A stretch of 16,395 nucleotides of DNA from Paracoccus sp. (in: a-proteobacteria) (lineage in GTDB: Bacteria; Pseudomonadota; Alphaproteobacteria; Rhodobacterales; Rhodobacteraceae). The stretch covers positions 1-16,395 of the forward strand of contig JAGPGI010000014.1 in the NCBI GenBank assembly GCA_018056045.1. The letters run 5' to 3'. Positions within the stretch are counted from its first letter, which is position 1; the number at the start of each line of letters is the position of its first letter. The notes below the pieces were generated by a model, which saw only the letters and a list, made by a program, of their open reading frames with translations, was not told the origin of the DNA and did not search any database. This document shows positions 1 to 7,369 of this stretch, piece after piece. The position numbers and the translations under genes were made by a program.

Positions 1-97
1 GGGCGCCGATGTTTTCCGGCAAAGGATCGGCCTCGATCCGGCGGCGGCGTTCCTCGTAGGGAACAACGGGTTCGGACAGGACCTGGTCCTTCCACAT
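1..97 (-). CDS. Unidentified protein, N-terminal 32 codons only
   Basis: This is the beginning of a minus-strand gene that runs off the left edge of the window. The ATG at 97 is preceded by a good ribosome binding site, GGAG, seven bases upstream. The visible peptide starts MWKDQVLSEP and is rich in arginine (a run of four near residue 20) and in acidic residues. I see no signal peptide or membrane segment in this short piece and I do not recognise the family. It lies 59 bases downstream of the aldehyde dehydrogenase stop in the same direction, so it is probably the third gene of the aminotransferase operon. A hairpin in the gap could reduce its expression. The start and reading frame are fairly secure and the function is unknown. 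Confidence 0.6.
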   Translation of the reverse strand, partial: MWKDQVLSEPVVPYEERRRRIEADPLPENIGA

Positions 98-121
98 GGG
101 CTTTCTCCGCGGAAAGAGGGG

Positions 122-148
122 CCGGTGCCGCCCCCAGAGCGGCACCGG
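122..148 (-). terminator. Perfect 10-bp intercistronic hairpin after the aldehyde dehydrogenase
   Basis: The arms CCGGTGCCGC and GCGGCACCGG pair perfectly around a 7-base loop. The hairpin starts nine bases past the aldehyde dehydrogenase stop codon and ends 24 bases before the ribosome binding region of the next gene. The transcript after the stem (minus-strand sense) is CCCCTCTTTCC, with only a short T-rich stretch. It could be a weak terminator or attenuator, or an RNA-stabilising 3' stem. The structure itself is clear and its role is inferred. Confidence 0.45.
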
Positions 149-156
149 AGTTGGCT

Positions 157-1644
157 TTAGTGCTGGAACCACACGGCCTTGAGGTCGGTGTATTTATCCA
201 TCGCGTGCAAGGACTTGTCCCGCCCGAAGCCGGATTGCTTGAAGCCGCCGAAGGGCACGGCCATCGAGCCCTTGTCGAAGCAGTTGACCCAGACCACGCC
301 CGCGCGCAGCGCCTTGGCCGCGCGATGGGCGTTCTTCATCGACCCGGTCCAGACGGCGCCAGCAAGGCCGTATATCGTGTCATTCGCCACTTCCATCGCT
401 TCGTCAAAACCCTTGACGGTGATGGCGGACAGAACCGGCCCGAAGATCTCTTCCTGGGCGATCTTCATGTCGTTGCGGACGCCTTCGAAGATCGTCGGCT
501 CGATGAAGAAGCCGCCCGTCTCGGTCTTCACCCGACCGCCACCGATCATCGGCTTGGCCCCCTCGGCCAGACCCGCATCGATGTAACCCAGTACGCGGTC
601 CATCTGCTCTTCGCTGACCATCGAGCCCATCTTGGTCGCCGGATCCAGCGGATCGCCCGGCAGATAGGCCTTCGCCTTCTCAGCGATCTTCGACAGCAGC
701 TCGTCGCGGATCTTCTCATCCACGATCAACCGGCTGCCCGCGTTGCAGACCTGCCCGGTGTTGGCGAAGATCCCCGCCGCAATGCCGGTTGCGGCGGCGT
801 CCAGATCGTCGCAATCGGCCAGCACGACCTGGGGCGACTTGCCGCCCAGCTCCAGCCCGATGCGCTTGATGTTCGACTGGCCGGAGTATTGCATGAAATA
901 CTTGCCGACCTCGGTCGAGCCGGTGAAGCCCACGCAATCCACATCCATGTGCAGACCCAGGGCCTTGCCCGCGATATGGCCCAGACCGGGGACGACGTTC
1001 AGCACGCCCGGCGGGATACCTGCCTCGATCGCCAGCTCGCCGAATTTCAGCGCGGTGAACGGCGACTGTTCGGCGGGCTTCAGGATGACCGAATTGCCGG
1101 TCGCCAAAGCGGGGCCGAGTTTCCAGGCGGCCATGGACATCGGGTAGTTCCACGGCACCACCGCCGCCACGATCCCCAGCGGCTCGCGCACCACCAGCGT
1201 GGTCATGTCATGCGCGGTGGCCGCGACCTCGCCATAGATCTTGTCGATGGCCTCGGCATACCAGGCGATGCAGGCTGCAGCGCTGACCGCGTCGCCATTG
1301 TAGGCATTGGTGATCGGCTTGCCGACGTTCAGGGTTTCCAGTAGCGCCAGCTCTTCGCGGTTCGTCAGGATCAGTTCCGAGAATTTCAGCAGGATGCGGC
1401 GGCGGTCCGCCGGGGCCATGCGGGACCAGACACCGGAGTTGAACGCCTTGCGCGCCGATTTCACCGCCACGTCCACATCCGCGTCATTGCACGACGCCAC
1501 GTCGATCAGGAGGCGCCCGTCGCCCGGGTAGATGCAGGGGAAGGTCTCGCCGGAGAGGCTGTCGACATAGGCCCCGTCGATGAAGGGGCGGTTCGGAAAA
1601 TGCGCCGATTTGGCTCGGGCCTGCCAGTCGATGGTTTGCAACAT
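157..1644 (-). CDS. NAD(P)-dependent aldehyde dehydrogenase, PuuC-like
   Basis: The 495-residue protein oxidises an aldehyde to the carboxylate with NAD(P)+, probably in the cytoplasm. The canonical ALDH features are present: the PWNYP motif with Asn166, cofactor-binding Lys189 in ILKPAEQSP, FTGSTEVG at 240-247, general base Glu265 in LELGGKSP, and catalytic Cys300 in GQVCNAGSR. Its length equals E. coli PuuC (gamma-glutamyl-gamma-aminobutyraldehyde dehydrogenase). It also shares family-specific stretches such as WYAEAIDKIYGEVA and the C-terminal SGFGRDKSLHAMDKYTDLK. The ATG at 1644 is chosen because AGGA lies six bases upstream; the frame stays open far upstream only as a shadow inside the aminotransferase gene. 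It follows the aminotransferase by 32 bases, so it likely takes that enzyme's semialdehyde product. The exact substrate (omega-aminoaldehyde, dicarboxylate semialdehyde or betaine aldehyde) cannot be read from sequence. Confidence 0.93.
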   Translation of the reverse strand: MLQTIDWQARAKSAHFPNRPFIDGAYVDSLSGETFPCIYPGDGRLLIDVASCNDADVDVAVKSARKAFNSGVWSRMAPADRRRILLKFSELILTNREELALLETLNVGKPITNAYNGDAVSAAACIAWYAEAIDKIYGEVAATAHDMTTLVVREPLGIVAAVVPWNYPMSMAAWKLGPALATGNSVILKPAEQSPFTALKFGELAIEAGIPPGVLNVVPGLGHIAGKALGLHMDVDCVGFTGSTEVGKYFMQYSGQSNIKRIGLELGGKSPQVVLADCDDLDAAATGIAAGIFANTGQVCNAGSRLIVDEKIRDELLSKIAEKAKAYLPGDPLDPATKMGSMVSEEQMDRVLGYIDAGLAEGAKPMIGGGRVKTETGGFFIEPTIFEGVRNDMKIAQEEIFGPVLSAITVKGFDEAMEVANDTIYGLAGAVWTGSMKNAHRAAKALRAGVVWVNCFDKGSMAVPFGGFKQSGFGRDKSLHAMDKYTDLKAVWFQH

Positions 1645-1676
1645 GTCTTTTCCTGTTGGTTTTTGTGATCCGGCGC

Positions 1677-3050
1677 TTACGCGTCCACTTTGGCGCCGAG
1701 GCCATGTTTCGCGCTGACCTCGGTGATTGCTTGGCGCATGATGGCGATGATGTCGTCGATCTGTTCCTTGGTGATCACCAAGGGAGGCGAGACGACGCAG
1801 AGATCGCCCAAGGGCCGCACGATCAGGCCAAGTTCGAAGCAGCGCTCGTCGATCTCCAGCGTGAAGGCCTTGTCCGCCGCGGTGCCATCGGCATTGGACG
1901 GGTCCAGCATGCATTGCACGCACCCCACCAGCCCGACCGAGCGCACATCTGCCACGCCCGGCAGATCGGTCAGCGAACGCAGGCCGGCCACGAAATGCTC
2001 GGCCATGGTGCGGGCGTTTTCCAAGACACCCTCGCGCTCCATCAGTTCGATATTCGCCAAGGCGGCGGCGCAGGCGACGGGGTGGTTGGTGTAGGTGTAG
2101 CCGTTGGTAAACCAGCTGCCCTTGGCGTTGTCGCCCGAGACTCGCGCTAGGACCTTTTCCGAGATCGCAAGCCCCCCCAGCGGCACATAGCCCGAGGTCA
2201 CGCCCTTGGCGAAGGTGATGATGTCCGGTGTGACTCCGAAGACTTTCTCCGAGGCGAACCATTCGCCACAGCGCCCGAAGCCCGTCACCACCTCATCCGA
2301 AATATATAGGATGTCATGTTTCTCGCAGATGGCCTTGAATCGCGCGTGGTAGCCTGCGGGCGGAATGATCACCCCGCCCGAGGCTAGCACCGGCTCGGCT
2401 AGGAAGGCGGCGATAGTGTCGGGGCCCAAGGCCTCAATCCGGTCTTCGAACTCCTGGACCAGATCGTCGAGGAAGGCTTCCTGCGTGCGGTTGCCCGCGT
2501 GGCGGGGGTTGGGGCTGGACAGGAAGGAGATCCGGTCCTGTTCAATGTCGAAATTCGGCCAGTTGCCGATGCGGCCGGTGCAGGCGGCGGTCAGAGCGGT
2601 GGACCCGTGATAGCCGTCGAAGCGCACGATGACCCGCTTCTTCTGCGGCCGCCCCAGCACGTTATTGTAAAACTCGGAGAACCGCAGGGCCGAGTCCACG
2701 GCGGTACTTCCCCCAGTGGTGAAGAACACCCGATTCAGGTCGCCCGGTGTCAGCGAAGCGATTTTCTTGGCCAGCCGGGCCGAGGGGCTGGTCGCCATGT
2801 ACCAAGGCGAGGCATAGGGCAACGTCATCGCCTGCTCCGCCATGGCATCCACGATCTCGCGCCGACCGTAACCCACCTGCGCGCACCACATGCCCGCCGG
2901 GCCGTCGATAAGCCGCCGCCCGCCTTCTGCGTAGACATATATCCCTTCGGCATGGATCAGTACCGGCTGCTCCGACCGGCCTAGCTTCGCCATCTCTTGT
3001 GCTGGAAGCAGCACATGATCCCGAACCGCAGCCGTCGTTCCATCCGCCAT
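1677..3050 (-). CDS. Class III PLP-dependent aminotransferase (SpuC / omega-transaminase type)
   Basis: The 457-residue cytoplasmic enzyme should move a terminal amino group from an amine or omega-amino acid to a keto acid such as pyruvate, releasing an aldehyde. Fold type I class III signatures are visible: [10 protein letters not shown] near 53-62, [10 protein letters not shown] near 113-122 (phosphate binding), GYHGS at 146-150 (ring stacking), Asp252 in [11 protein letters not shown] (PLP nitrogen) and Schiff-base Lys282 in [11 protein letters not shown]. It resembles the putrescine/polyamine:pyruvate, taurine:pyruvate and beta-alanine transaminases, which sequence likeness alone does not separate. 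The ATG at 3050 has a strong GGAGGAGG ribosome binding site five bases upstream. It is the first gene of a minus-strand operon with the aldehyde dehydrogenase, and is driven by a promoter next to the inverted repeat at 3143-3178. Family confidence is high and substrate confidence is low. Confidence 0.92.
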   Translation of the reverse strand: MADGTTAAVRDHVLLPAQEMAKLGRSEQPVLIHAEGIYVYAEGGRRLIDGPAGMWCAQVGYGRREIVDAMAEQAMTLPYASPWYMATSPSARLAKKIASLTPGDLNRVFFTTGGSTAVDSALRFSEFYNNVLGRPQKKRVIVRFDGYHGSTALTAACTGRIGNWPNFDIEQDRISFLSSPNPRHAGNRTQEAFLDDLVQEFEDRIEALGPDTIAAFLAEPVLASGGVIIPPAGYHARFKAICEKHDILYISDEVVTGFGRCGEWFASEKVFGVTPDIITFAKGVTSGYVPLGGLAISEKVLARVSGDNAKGSWFTNGYTYTNHPVACAAALANIELMEREGVLENARTMAEHFVAGLRSLTDLPGVADVRSVGLVGCVQCMLDPSNADGTAADKAFTLEIDERCFELGLIVRPLGDLCVVSPPLVITKEQIDDIIAIMRQAITEVSAKHGLGAKVDA

Positions 3051-3116
3051 CGAAGCCTCCTCCGGGCGCGCCGTGCGCCCTGTCTGTCATCCGTCGCACC
3101 GATCGGCGCCCCCCAT

Positions 3117-3145
3117 TTAGTAAAGCGGCGCTCCCGGCTTGTCAA
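3117..3145 (-). promoter_or_regulatory. Promoter of the aminotransferase-aldehyde dehydrogenase operon
   Basis: On the minus strand a consensus -35 TTGACA (3145-3140) is followed after 17 bases by TACTAA (3122-3117) as the -10. The predicted start of transcription would leave a leader of roughly 60 bases before the ATG at 3050. The -35 sits inside or beside the left arm of the operator, so a bound regulator should block it. The same TGTTGACA block recurs at the substrate-binding protein promoter near 14425. Confidence 0.6.
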
Positions 3146-3178
3146 CATTTCTGATTGCCCGATCAATCAGGAATGTTG
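3143..3178. promoter_or_regulatory. Operator: 15-bp inverted repeat shared by two divergent promoters
   Basis: The arms are CAACATTTCTGATTG (3143-3157) and CAATCAGGAATGTTG (3164-3178), separated by CCCGAT. They are reverse complements except for one base. The repeat lies between the two divergent operons, and its outer ends touch the -35 hexamers of both promoters. The inner core CTGATTG-N6-CAATCAG matches a second site at 14434-14449, where the spacer is N2. The dyad and its placement fit a dimeric repressor. The TGATTGA/TCAATCA half sites remind me of TetR-family BetI-type boxes, but that is only an impression. No matching regulator gene is in the window. Confidence 0.7.
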
Positions 3179-3203
3179 CATAGGCCCTCGGAGCGGTTAT
3201 AGG
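3176..3203 (+). promoter_or_regulatory. Promoter of the thiolase-FadB-like operon
   Basis: The plus-strand -35 TTGCAT (3176-3181) is followed by 16 bases and then TATAGG (3198-3203) as the -10. This puts the transcript start about 25 bases before the thiolase ATG. The -35 overlaps the end of the right operator arm, mirroring the arrangement on the other strand. Confidence 0.5.
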
Positions 3204-3233
3204 CTGAGGACAGGATACGAAGGAGAGTGCGGG

Positions 3234-4442
3234 ATGGCGAATGCATGGATCGTGGATGGGTTGCGCACGGCCTTCGGCCGTCATGGTGGCGCGCTAGCCC
3301 AGGTGCGGGCCGACGATCTGGCGGCGATTCCCCTAGCCGCGCTGATGGCACGGCATCCGGGCCTGGACCCTGCCCTCTTGGACGACGTGATCTATGGCTG
3401 CGTCAACCAAGCGGGCGAGGACAATCGCAACGTCGCACGCATGGCTTTGTTGCTCGCGGGCCTACCGGAAACCGTTCCCGGCGTGACGGTCAACCGCCTC
3501 TGCGGTTCGGGGTTGGAGGCGATCGGCCAGGCCGCCCGCGCGCTGCGCACCGGCGAGTCCGATCTAGTCATCGCGGGCGGGGTGGAGCACATGACCCGCT
3601 CGCCCTTCGTGATGCCCAAGGCAGATGCCGCCTTCAGCCGCAAAGCGGTGATCGAGGACACGACCATCGGCTGGCGCTTCGTCAACCCGGCGATGCAGGC
3701 GCGCTACGGCACCGATTCGATGCCTGAGACGGCGGACAACGTGGCGCAGGATTTGGGAGTGTCGCGAGAGGATCAGGACGCCTTCGCCCTGCGCAGCCAG
3801 CAACGCTGGGGCGCGGCGCAGGCCGCCGGGCGGTTTGATCAGGAGATCGTGCCGGTCACCCTGCCGCAGCGCCGGGGCGATCCGCTGGTCTTCGACCGCG
3901 ATGAGCACCCGAGGCCCGAGACGCAGGCCGATCAGCTGGCCAAGCTGAAGCCCCTGAACGACGCAGGGAAATCGGTGACGGCAGGCAATGCCTCGGGCGT
4001 GAACGACGGGGCCGCGGCGCTGCTGCTTGCCTCTGATGCGGCGGTGAAGGCCCATGGCCTGAACCCCCGCGCGCGGGTCGTGGGGATGGTCGCGGCAGGC
4101 GTGGCGCCACGGGTGATGGGCATCGGCCCCGTCCCTGCCGTGCGCCGCCTGCTGGCCCGCACCGGGCTGACACTTCAGGACATGGATGTGATCGAGCTGA
4201 ACGAGGCTTTCGCGGCGCAGGGCCTGGCCGTTTTGCGCGAGTTGGGCCTGCCCGACGATGCCCCCCATGTGAACCCCAACGGCGGTGCCATCGCCATCGG
4301 CCATCCGCTGGGGGCATCGGGCGCCCGGCTGGGCCTGACCGCTTTGCATGAGCTGGAACGGCGCGGGGGACGCTACGCACTTTGCACCATGTGCATCGGC
4401 GTCGGACAGGGCATAGCCCTGATCCTGGAGAGCGCGCGATGA
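3234..4442 (+). CDS. pcaF: Acetyl-CoA acyltransferase, beta-ketoadipyl-CoA thiolase family
   Basis: The 402-residue thiolase is closest by eye to the 3-oxoadipyl-CoA thiolases PcaF, PaaJ and DcaF. These cleave 3-oxoadipyl-CoA with CoA to succinyl-CoA and acetyl-CoA in the cytoplasm. The nucleophile Cys90 lies in NRLCGSG, the histidine His357 in [11 protein letters not shown] and the second cysteine Cys387 in [10 protein letters not shown]. Long stretches match the PaaJ subgroup, including [11 protein letters not shown] near 61-71, [10 protein letters not shown] near 143-152 and [16 protein letters not shown] near 339-354. The ATG at 3234 has AGGAG at a good distance upstream and gives the standard family length; the longer open frame upstream lies in the control region. 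Its stop overlaps the next gene's start (ATGA), so the two are translationally coupled. A general 3-ketoacyl-CoA thiolase role is the alternative. Confidence 0.92.
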   Translation: MANAWIVDGLRTAFGRHGGALAQVRADDLAAIPLAALMARHPGLDPALLDDVIYGCVNQAGEDNRNVARMALLLAGLPETVPGVTVNRLCGSGLEAIGQAARALRTGESDLVIAGGVEHMTRSPFVMPKADAAFSRKAVIEDTTIGWRFVNPAMQARYGTDSMPETADNVAQDLGVSREDQDAFALRSQQRWGAAQAAGRFDQEIVPVTLPQRRGDPLVFDRDEHPRPETQADQLAKLKPLNDAGKSVTAGNASGVNDGAAALLLASDAAVKAHGLNPRARVVGMVAAGVAPRVMGIGPVPAVRRLLARTGLTLQDMDVIELNEAFAAQGLAVLRELGLPDDAPHVNPNGGAIAIGHPLGASGARLGLTALHELERRGGRYALCTMCIGVGQGIALILESAR

Positions 4443-6358
4443 CCGTCACCCTGACCCGCCACGGCGACCTCGCGCTGGTCACCATCGACAACCCGCCGGT
4501 GAACGCCCTCGGCGCGACGGTGCGCAGCCGCCTGCTGGCGCTGGCGGAGGAACTCGACGCCGATCCGCAGATACGTGCCGTTCTTCTGACCGGCGCCGGA
4601 AAGCTGTTCGTCGGCGGCGCCGATATCACCGAGTTCGACGCGCCCCCCGCACCGCCCCATCTTCCCGACGTAATTGCCCGGATCGAAGCTGCAAAGAAGC
4701 CCTGGATCGCGGTGGTGAACGGTCTGGCCCTGGGCGGAGGGGCGGAGCTTGCCCTCGGCTGCGCCTGGCGCCTTGCCGCCCCCGCCGCGCAATTCGGCCT
4801 GCCCGAGGTGACACTGGGCCTGATCCCCGGCGCGGGCGGGACGCAACGCCTGCCCCGGCTGATCGGGGTCGAGGCCGCACTTCCCGTCGTCACCGGCAAG
4901 CGGCGGATCGCGGCGCATGAGGCGCTGCAACTGGGCCTCGTCGACGCGATCCTGCGCGGCGCGCTGATCGAGGAAGCCATGAACTTCGCCCGCTCCCTGC
5001 CCCCCCTGCGCCCCCCGGCAGAGCCGGGCCGCCCGGATGCCACTTTCTGGGACGACTCCCAGGCCCGCATCACGCGCGAGGCCAAGGGCACCACCGCCCC
5101 TCTCCGCGCGTTTGAGGCTGTGCGGCACGGGATCGAGAATGGCCGGACCGAAGGGCTGCGGCGCGAGCGCGTGATCTTCCTTGAACTGCGCGCCTCGCCC
5201 GAGGCCGCCGCCCTGCGTCATCTGTTCTTCGCCGAACGCGCGGCCACCAGCCCGGGGCGGCTGAAGGATGTGATCCGTCGCCCGGTGCTAGAGGTGGGTG
5301 TCGTCGGGGGCGGCACCATGGGCGTGGGCATCGCGGCGGCGCTGACCAATGCCGGGCTGCGCGTGGCGCTGTCCGAACGCGACGGTGACAGCCTGACGCG
5401 CGCGATGGACCTGCTGGAAGGGGTCCTCGCGGCTCAGGTGAAGCGCGGGATGCACAGCGCGGCCGAGGCGGCGGAGCAACTGGCCCGCGTCATGCCCTCG
5501 GTCGGGCTGGAAGGCATGGCGAGCTGCGATCTGGTGATCGAGGCGGTGTTCGAGGATCTGGCAGTCAAGCGCGAGGTCTTCGCCGGCCTGGCACAGATCT
5601 GCCGCCGCGACGCGATCCTTGCGACCAACACCTCATACCTGGACCCCGAAGCGATCTGCGACGGCTTGGCCCACCCCGAACGCTGCATCGGGTTGCATTT
5701 CTTCAGCCCGGCTCAAGTGATGAAACTGCTGGAGATTGTGCCGCTGACTGCAACTTCGCCGGAAACGCTTGCCACCGCCTTCACTCTGGCCCGGCAACTT
5801 GGCAAGATTCCGGTGCGGGCGGGCAATTGCGAAGGGTTCATCGGCAACCGGATCATCAAACGCTATCGGGCCGAGGCCGAGACGCTGCTGCGCGAGGGCC
5901 AGGCGCCCGCCGGGATCGACGCCGCCATGCGCGGCTTCGGCTTCGCCATGGGTCCGTTCGAGATGCAGGACATGGCCGGGCTCGACATCGCCTTCCGCAT
6001 CCGCGAGGCGGCGCGCGCGCGGGGCGAGCCGGTGCCCGAGATGCTGGCCGACCGTCTGGTCCGGGCTGGGCGGCTGGGCCAAAAGACCGGCGCCGGTTGG
6101 TTTGACTATGCGTCGGGTGATCGGCATCCGAAGATCTCTCCCGTAGTCGCCGAGCTGCTGGGGGCTGGAGGGGAAAACCCTGCCGATCCGCAGGCCATCG
6201 CGAAACAGCTCATCGAAGCCATGGCAGATGAAGGACGGCAGATCGTGGAAGAGGGCTTCGCTGACGGGCCGGATGCTATCGACCTCGTGATGGTCCACGG
6301 GTACGGATTCCCGCGTGCGCGTGGCGGCCTGCTGTTCAACAGCCACCCCAGGGGATGA
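4439..6358 (+). CDS. FadB/FadJ-like enoyl-CoA hydratase/3-hydroxyacyl-CoA dehydrogenase, C-terminally truncated
   Basis: The 639-residue fused beta-oxidation enzyme hydrates 2-enoyl-CoA and then oxidises the 3-hydroxyacyl-CoA with NAD+. The crotonase half (about 1-190) has both catalytic glutamates, Glu103 in LGGGAELA and Glu123 in FGLPEVTLG. The dehydrogenase half has the NAD motif GVVGGGTMG (287-295), Ser399 in NTSYL, the dyad His420 in GLHFFSPAQ and Glu432 in LLEIV, and Asn470 in GFIGNR. The C-terminal domain follows and includes [11 protein letters not shown]. Relatives usually run to about 700 residues. Here the sequence departs right after [11 protein letters not shown] and stops nine residues later, so about 50-60 residues are missing. 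All active-site residues remain, so activity is possible, but folding or dimer contacts of the last domain may suffer. The start overlaps the thiolase stop, with GGAG upstream. It should supply the thiolase's substrate. Confidence 0.88.
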   Translation: MTVTLTRHGDLALVTIDNPPVNALGATVRSRLLALAEELDADPQIRAVLLTGAGKLFVGGADITEFDAPPAPPHLPDVIARIEAAKKPWIAVVNGLALGGGAELALGCAWRLAAPAAQFGLPEVTLGLIPGAGGTQRLPRLIGVEAALPVVTGKRRIAAHEALQLGLVDAILRGALIEEAMNFARSLPPLRPPAEPGRPDATFWDDSQARITREAKGTTAPLRAFEAVRHGIENGRTEGLRRERVIFLELRASPEAAALRHLFFAERAATSPGRLKDVIRRPVLEVGVVGGGTMGVGIAAALTNAGLRVALSERDGDSLTRAMDLLEGVLAAQVKRGMHSAAEAAEQLARVMPSVGLEGMASCDLVIEAVFEDLAVKREVFAGLAQICRRDAILATNTSYLDPEAICDGLAHPERCIGLHFFSPAQVMKLLEIVPLTATSPETLATAFTLARQLGKIPVRAGNCEGFIGNRIIKRYRAEAETLLREGQAPAGIDAAMRGFGFAMGPFEMQDMAGLDIAFRIREAARARGEPVPEMLADRLVRAGRLGQKTGAGWFDYASGDRHPKISPVVAELLGAGGENPADPQAIAKQLIEAMADEGRQIVEEGFADGPDAIDLVMVHGYGFPRARGGLLFNSHPRG

Positions 6359-6559
6359 ACATCTGACCCTGAGGGGGCGTCGTGCATTGAGATGCCTCTG
6401 ACAGCCCCCGCACCCTCCGTCGTGAAAGCAGCACGATTGCATCGGGACCTGGCAGCAATGCCACCGGACGGCACGTTGCCCGGAGTAGCGGCGCGCATTC
6501 ACATCGCGCTGCAGCCCCGGATCTGGGATGGCAAGGCTGCTGCCGGTTTCACCGATAGA
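6359..6559. other. Noncoding junction between convergent genes
   Basis: This 200-base gap separates the truncated FadB-like gene from the convergent enoyl-CoA hydratase gene. I find no convincing gene in it. Neither plus-strand frame that I translated past the FadB-like stop restores the expected C-terminal family sequence, so a simple frameshift does not explain the truncation. GGGGGC (6373-6378) and GCCCCC (6404-6409) could form a weak stem with a 25-base loop, a poor terminator. The stretch may be the scar of an old rearrangement or insertion that removed the end of the FadB-like gene. No terminal repeats or transposase remnant were recognised. Confidence 0.4.
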
Positions 6560-7369
6560 TCAGCGGCTGTTGCGCCAGTCGATCGCCGCCTTCAGGCCCT
6601 GTTCCTTGCGGATGCGGTTGAACTCCGACCGTTCCGGCCCGCCGGAGGTTTCGATCACGATGTCAGTCTCCACTGCCGCCAGCAAGGCCATCCGCATGCC
6701 GCGCATGTCGAAGCTGCGGTTGATGGCGCGTTTGGTGAGTTCGACCGAAAGAGGCGCGGCCAAGGCGATCTCCTGTGCCTTCTCGAAGGCCCGTGCGACA
6801 TGGCGGCCTGTGGCGACCGTTTCGGTGACAAGGCCAATCTCGGCGGCGCGGGCGGCGGTGGTCTGGTCGTTGCCGGTCAGCAGCATGTCCTTGGCGTGTT
6901 TCGGCCCCACCACCCAAGGCAGGACCATCGCCACGATGCCCGATCCGAAGCGCACTTCCGGTTCGCCGAAGATCGCGGTCTCGTCGGCGATGGCGATGTC
7001 ACAGGCCACGGCCAGCTCCAGCCCGCCACCGATGCAATGGCCGTGGATGGCCGAGATCGTGGGCTTGGGGCAGTCCCAGAACTGCATGACGAAATCGAAA
7101 TCCGCCTCCAGCACGCGGCGCCAGTCGCTGACGGTGCGGTCCCCGGCCGCGGCGGATTCCTTCAGGTCGAACCCGGCCGAGAAGGACCGTCCCTCGCCCG
7201 ACAGGATGAAGCAGCGGATCTGGGAGTCGTGTTGCAAGCCCCGAAGCACATCGGTCACTTCGCGCATCAGGACCGAGTTGATGGCGTTCAGCACCCGGGG
7301 GCGATTCAGGATGATATGGGCGATCCCGGTCTCGGTGATCTCGACGCGGATTGTTTCATAGTCAGGCAT
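6560..7369 (-). CDS. Enoyl-CoA hydratase/isomerase (crotonase family)
   Basis: This is a 269-residue stand-alone crotonase. The first oxyanion-hole segment is SAGFDLKES (64-72) and the second is GHCIGGGLELA (110-120). Both hydratase glutamates are present, Glu118 and Glu138 (in FGEPEVRFG), exactly 20 residues apart as in mitochondrial enoyl-CoA hydratase. True hydration of a 2-enoyl-CoA is therefore likely, rather than only isomerisation or decarboxylation. The ATG at 7369 overlaps the stop of the acyl-CoA synthetase gene by eight bases, giving translational coupling as the last gene of a three-gene operon. The ribosome binding site is weak, which fits coupling. The substrate is unknown but is presumably the CoA ester made by the neighbouring synthetase. 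A carnitinyl-CoA dehydratase-like role is possible and not demonstrated. Confidence 0.9.
   Translation of the reverse strand: MPDYETIRVEITETGIAHIILNRPRVLNAINSVLMREVTDVLRGLQHDSQIRCFILSGEGRSFSAGFDLKESAAAGDRTVSDWRRVLEADFDFVMQFWDCPKPTISAIHGHCIGGGLELAVACDIAIADETAIFGEPEVRFGSGIVAMVLPWVVGPKHAKDMLLTGNDQTTAARAAEIGLVTETVATGRHVARAFEKAQEIALAAPLSVELTKRAINRSFDMRGMRMALLAAVETDIVIETSGGPERSEFNRIRKEQGLKAAIDWRNSR

Noticed and set aside
151..1344. 397-codon plus-strand open frame
   Set aside because: It is antisense to the aldehyde dehydrogenase. It carries no motifs and has the composition of a mirror frame.
1645..2262. Upstream extension of the aldehyde dehydrogenase frame
   Set aside because: The open frame continues inside the aminotransferase gene, but the extra residues are unlike ALDH and the ATG at 1644 has a good ribosome binding site and gives the family length.
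2997..3233. Upstream extension of the thiolase frame
   Set aside because: It would place the coding start before the promoter and operator, and the extra sequence is unlike thiolase; the ATG at 3234 has AGGAG and matches family length.
3856..5094. 412-codon minus-strand open frame
   Set aside because: It spans the thiolase and FadB-like genes on the opposite strand, with Ser/Arg/Pro-rich low-complexity sequence; both real genes have complete motif sets.
6373..6409. GGGGGC/GCCCCC stem as an intrinsic terminator or IS end
   Set aside because: Six pairs across a 25-base loop and no T-run make a weak terminator, and no known terminal repeat or target duplication was recognised.
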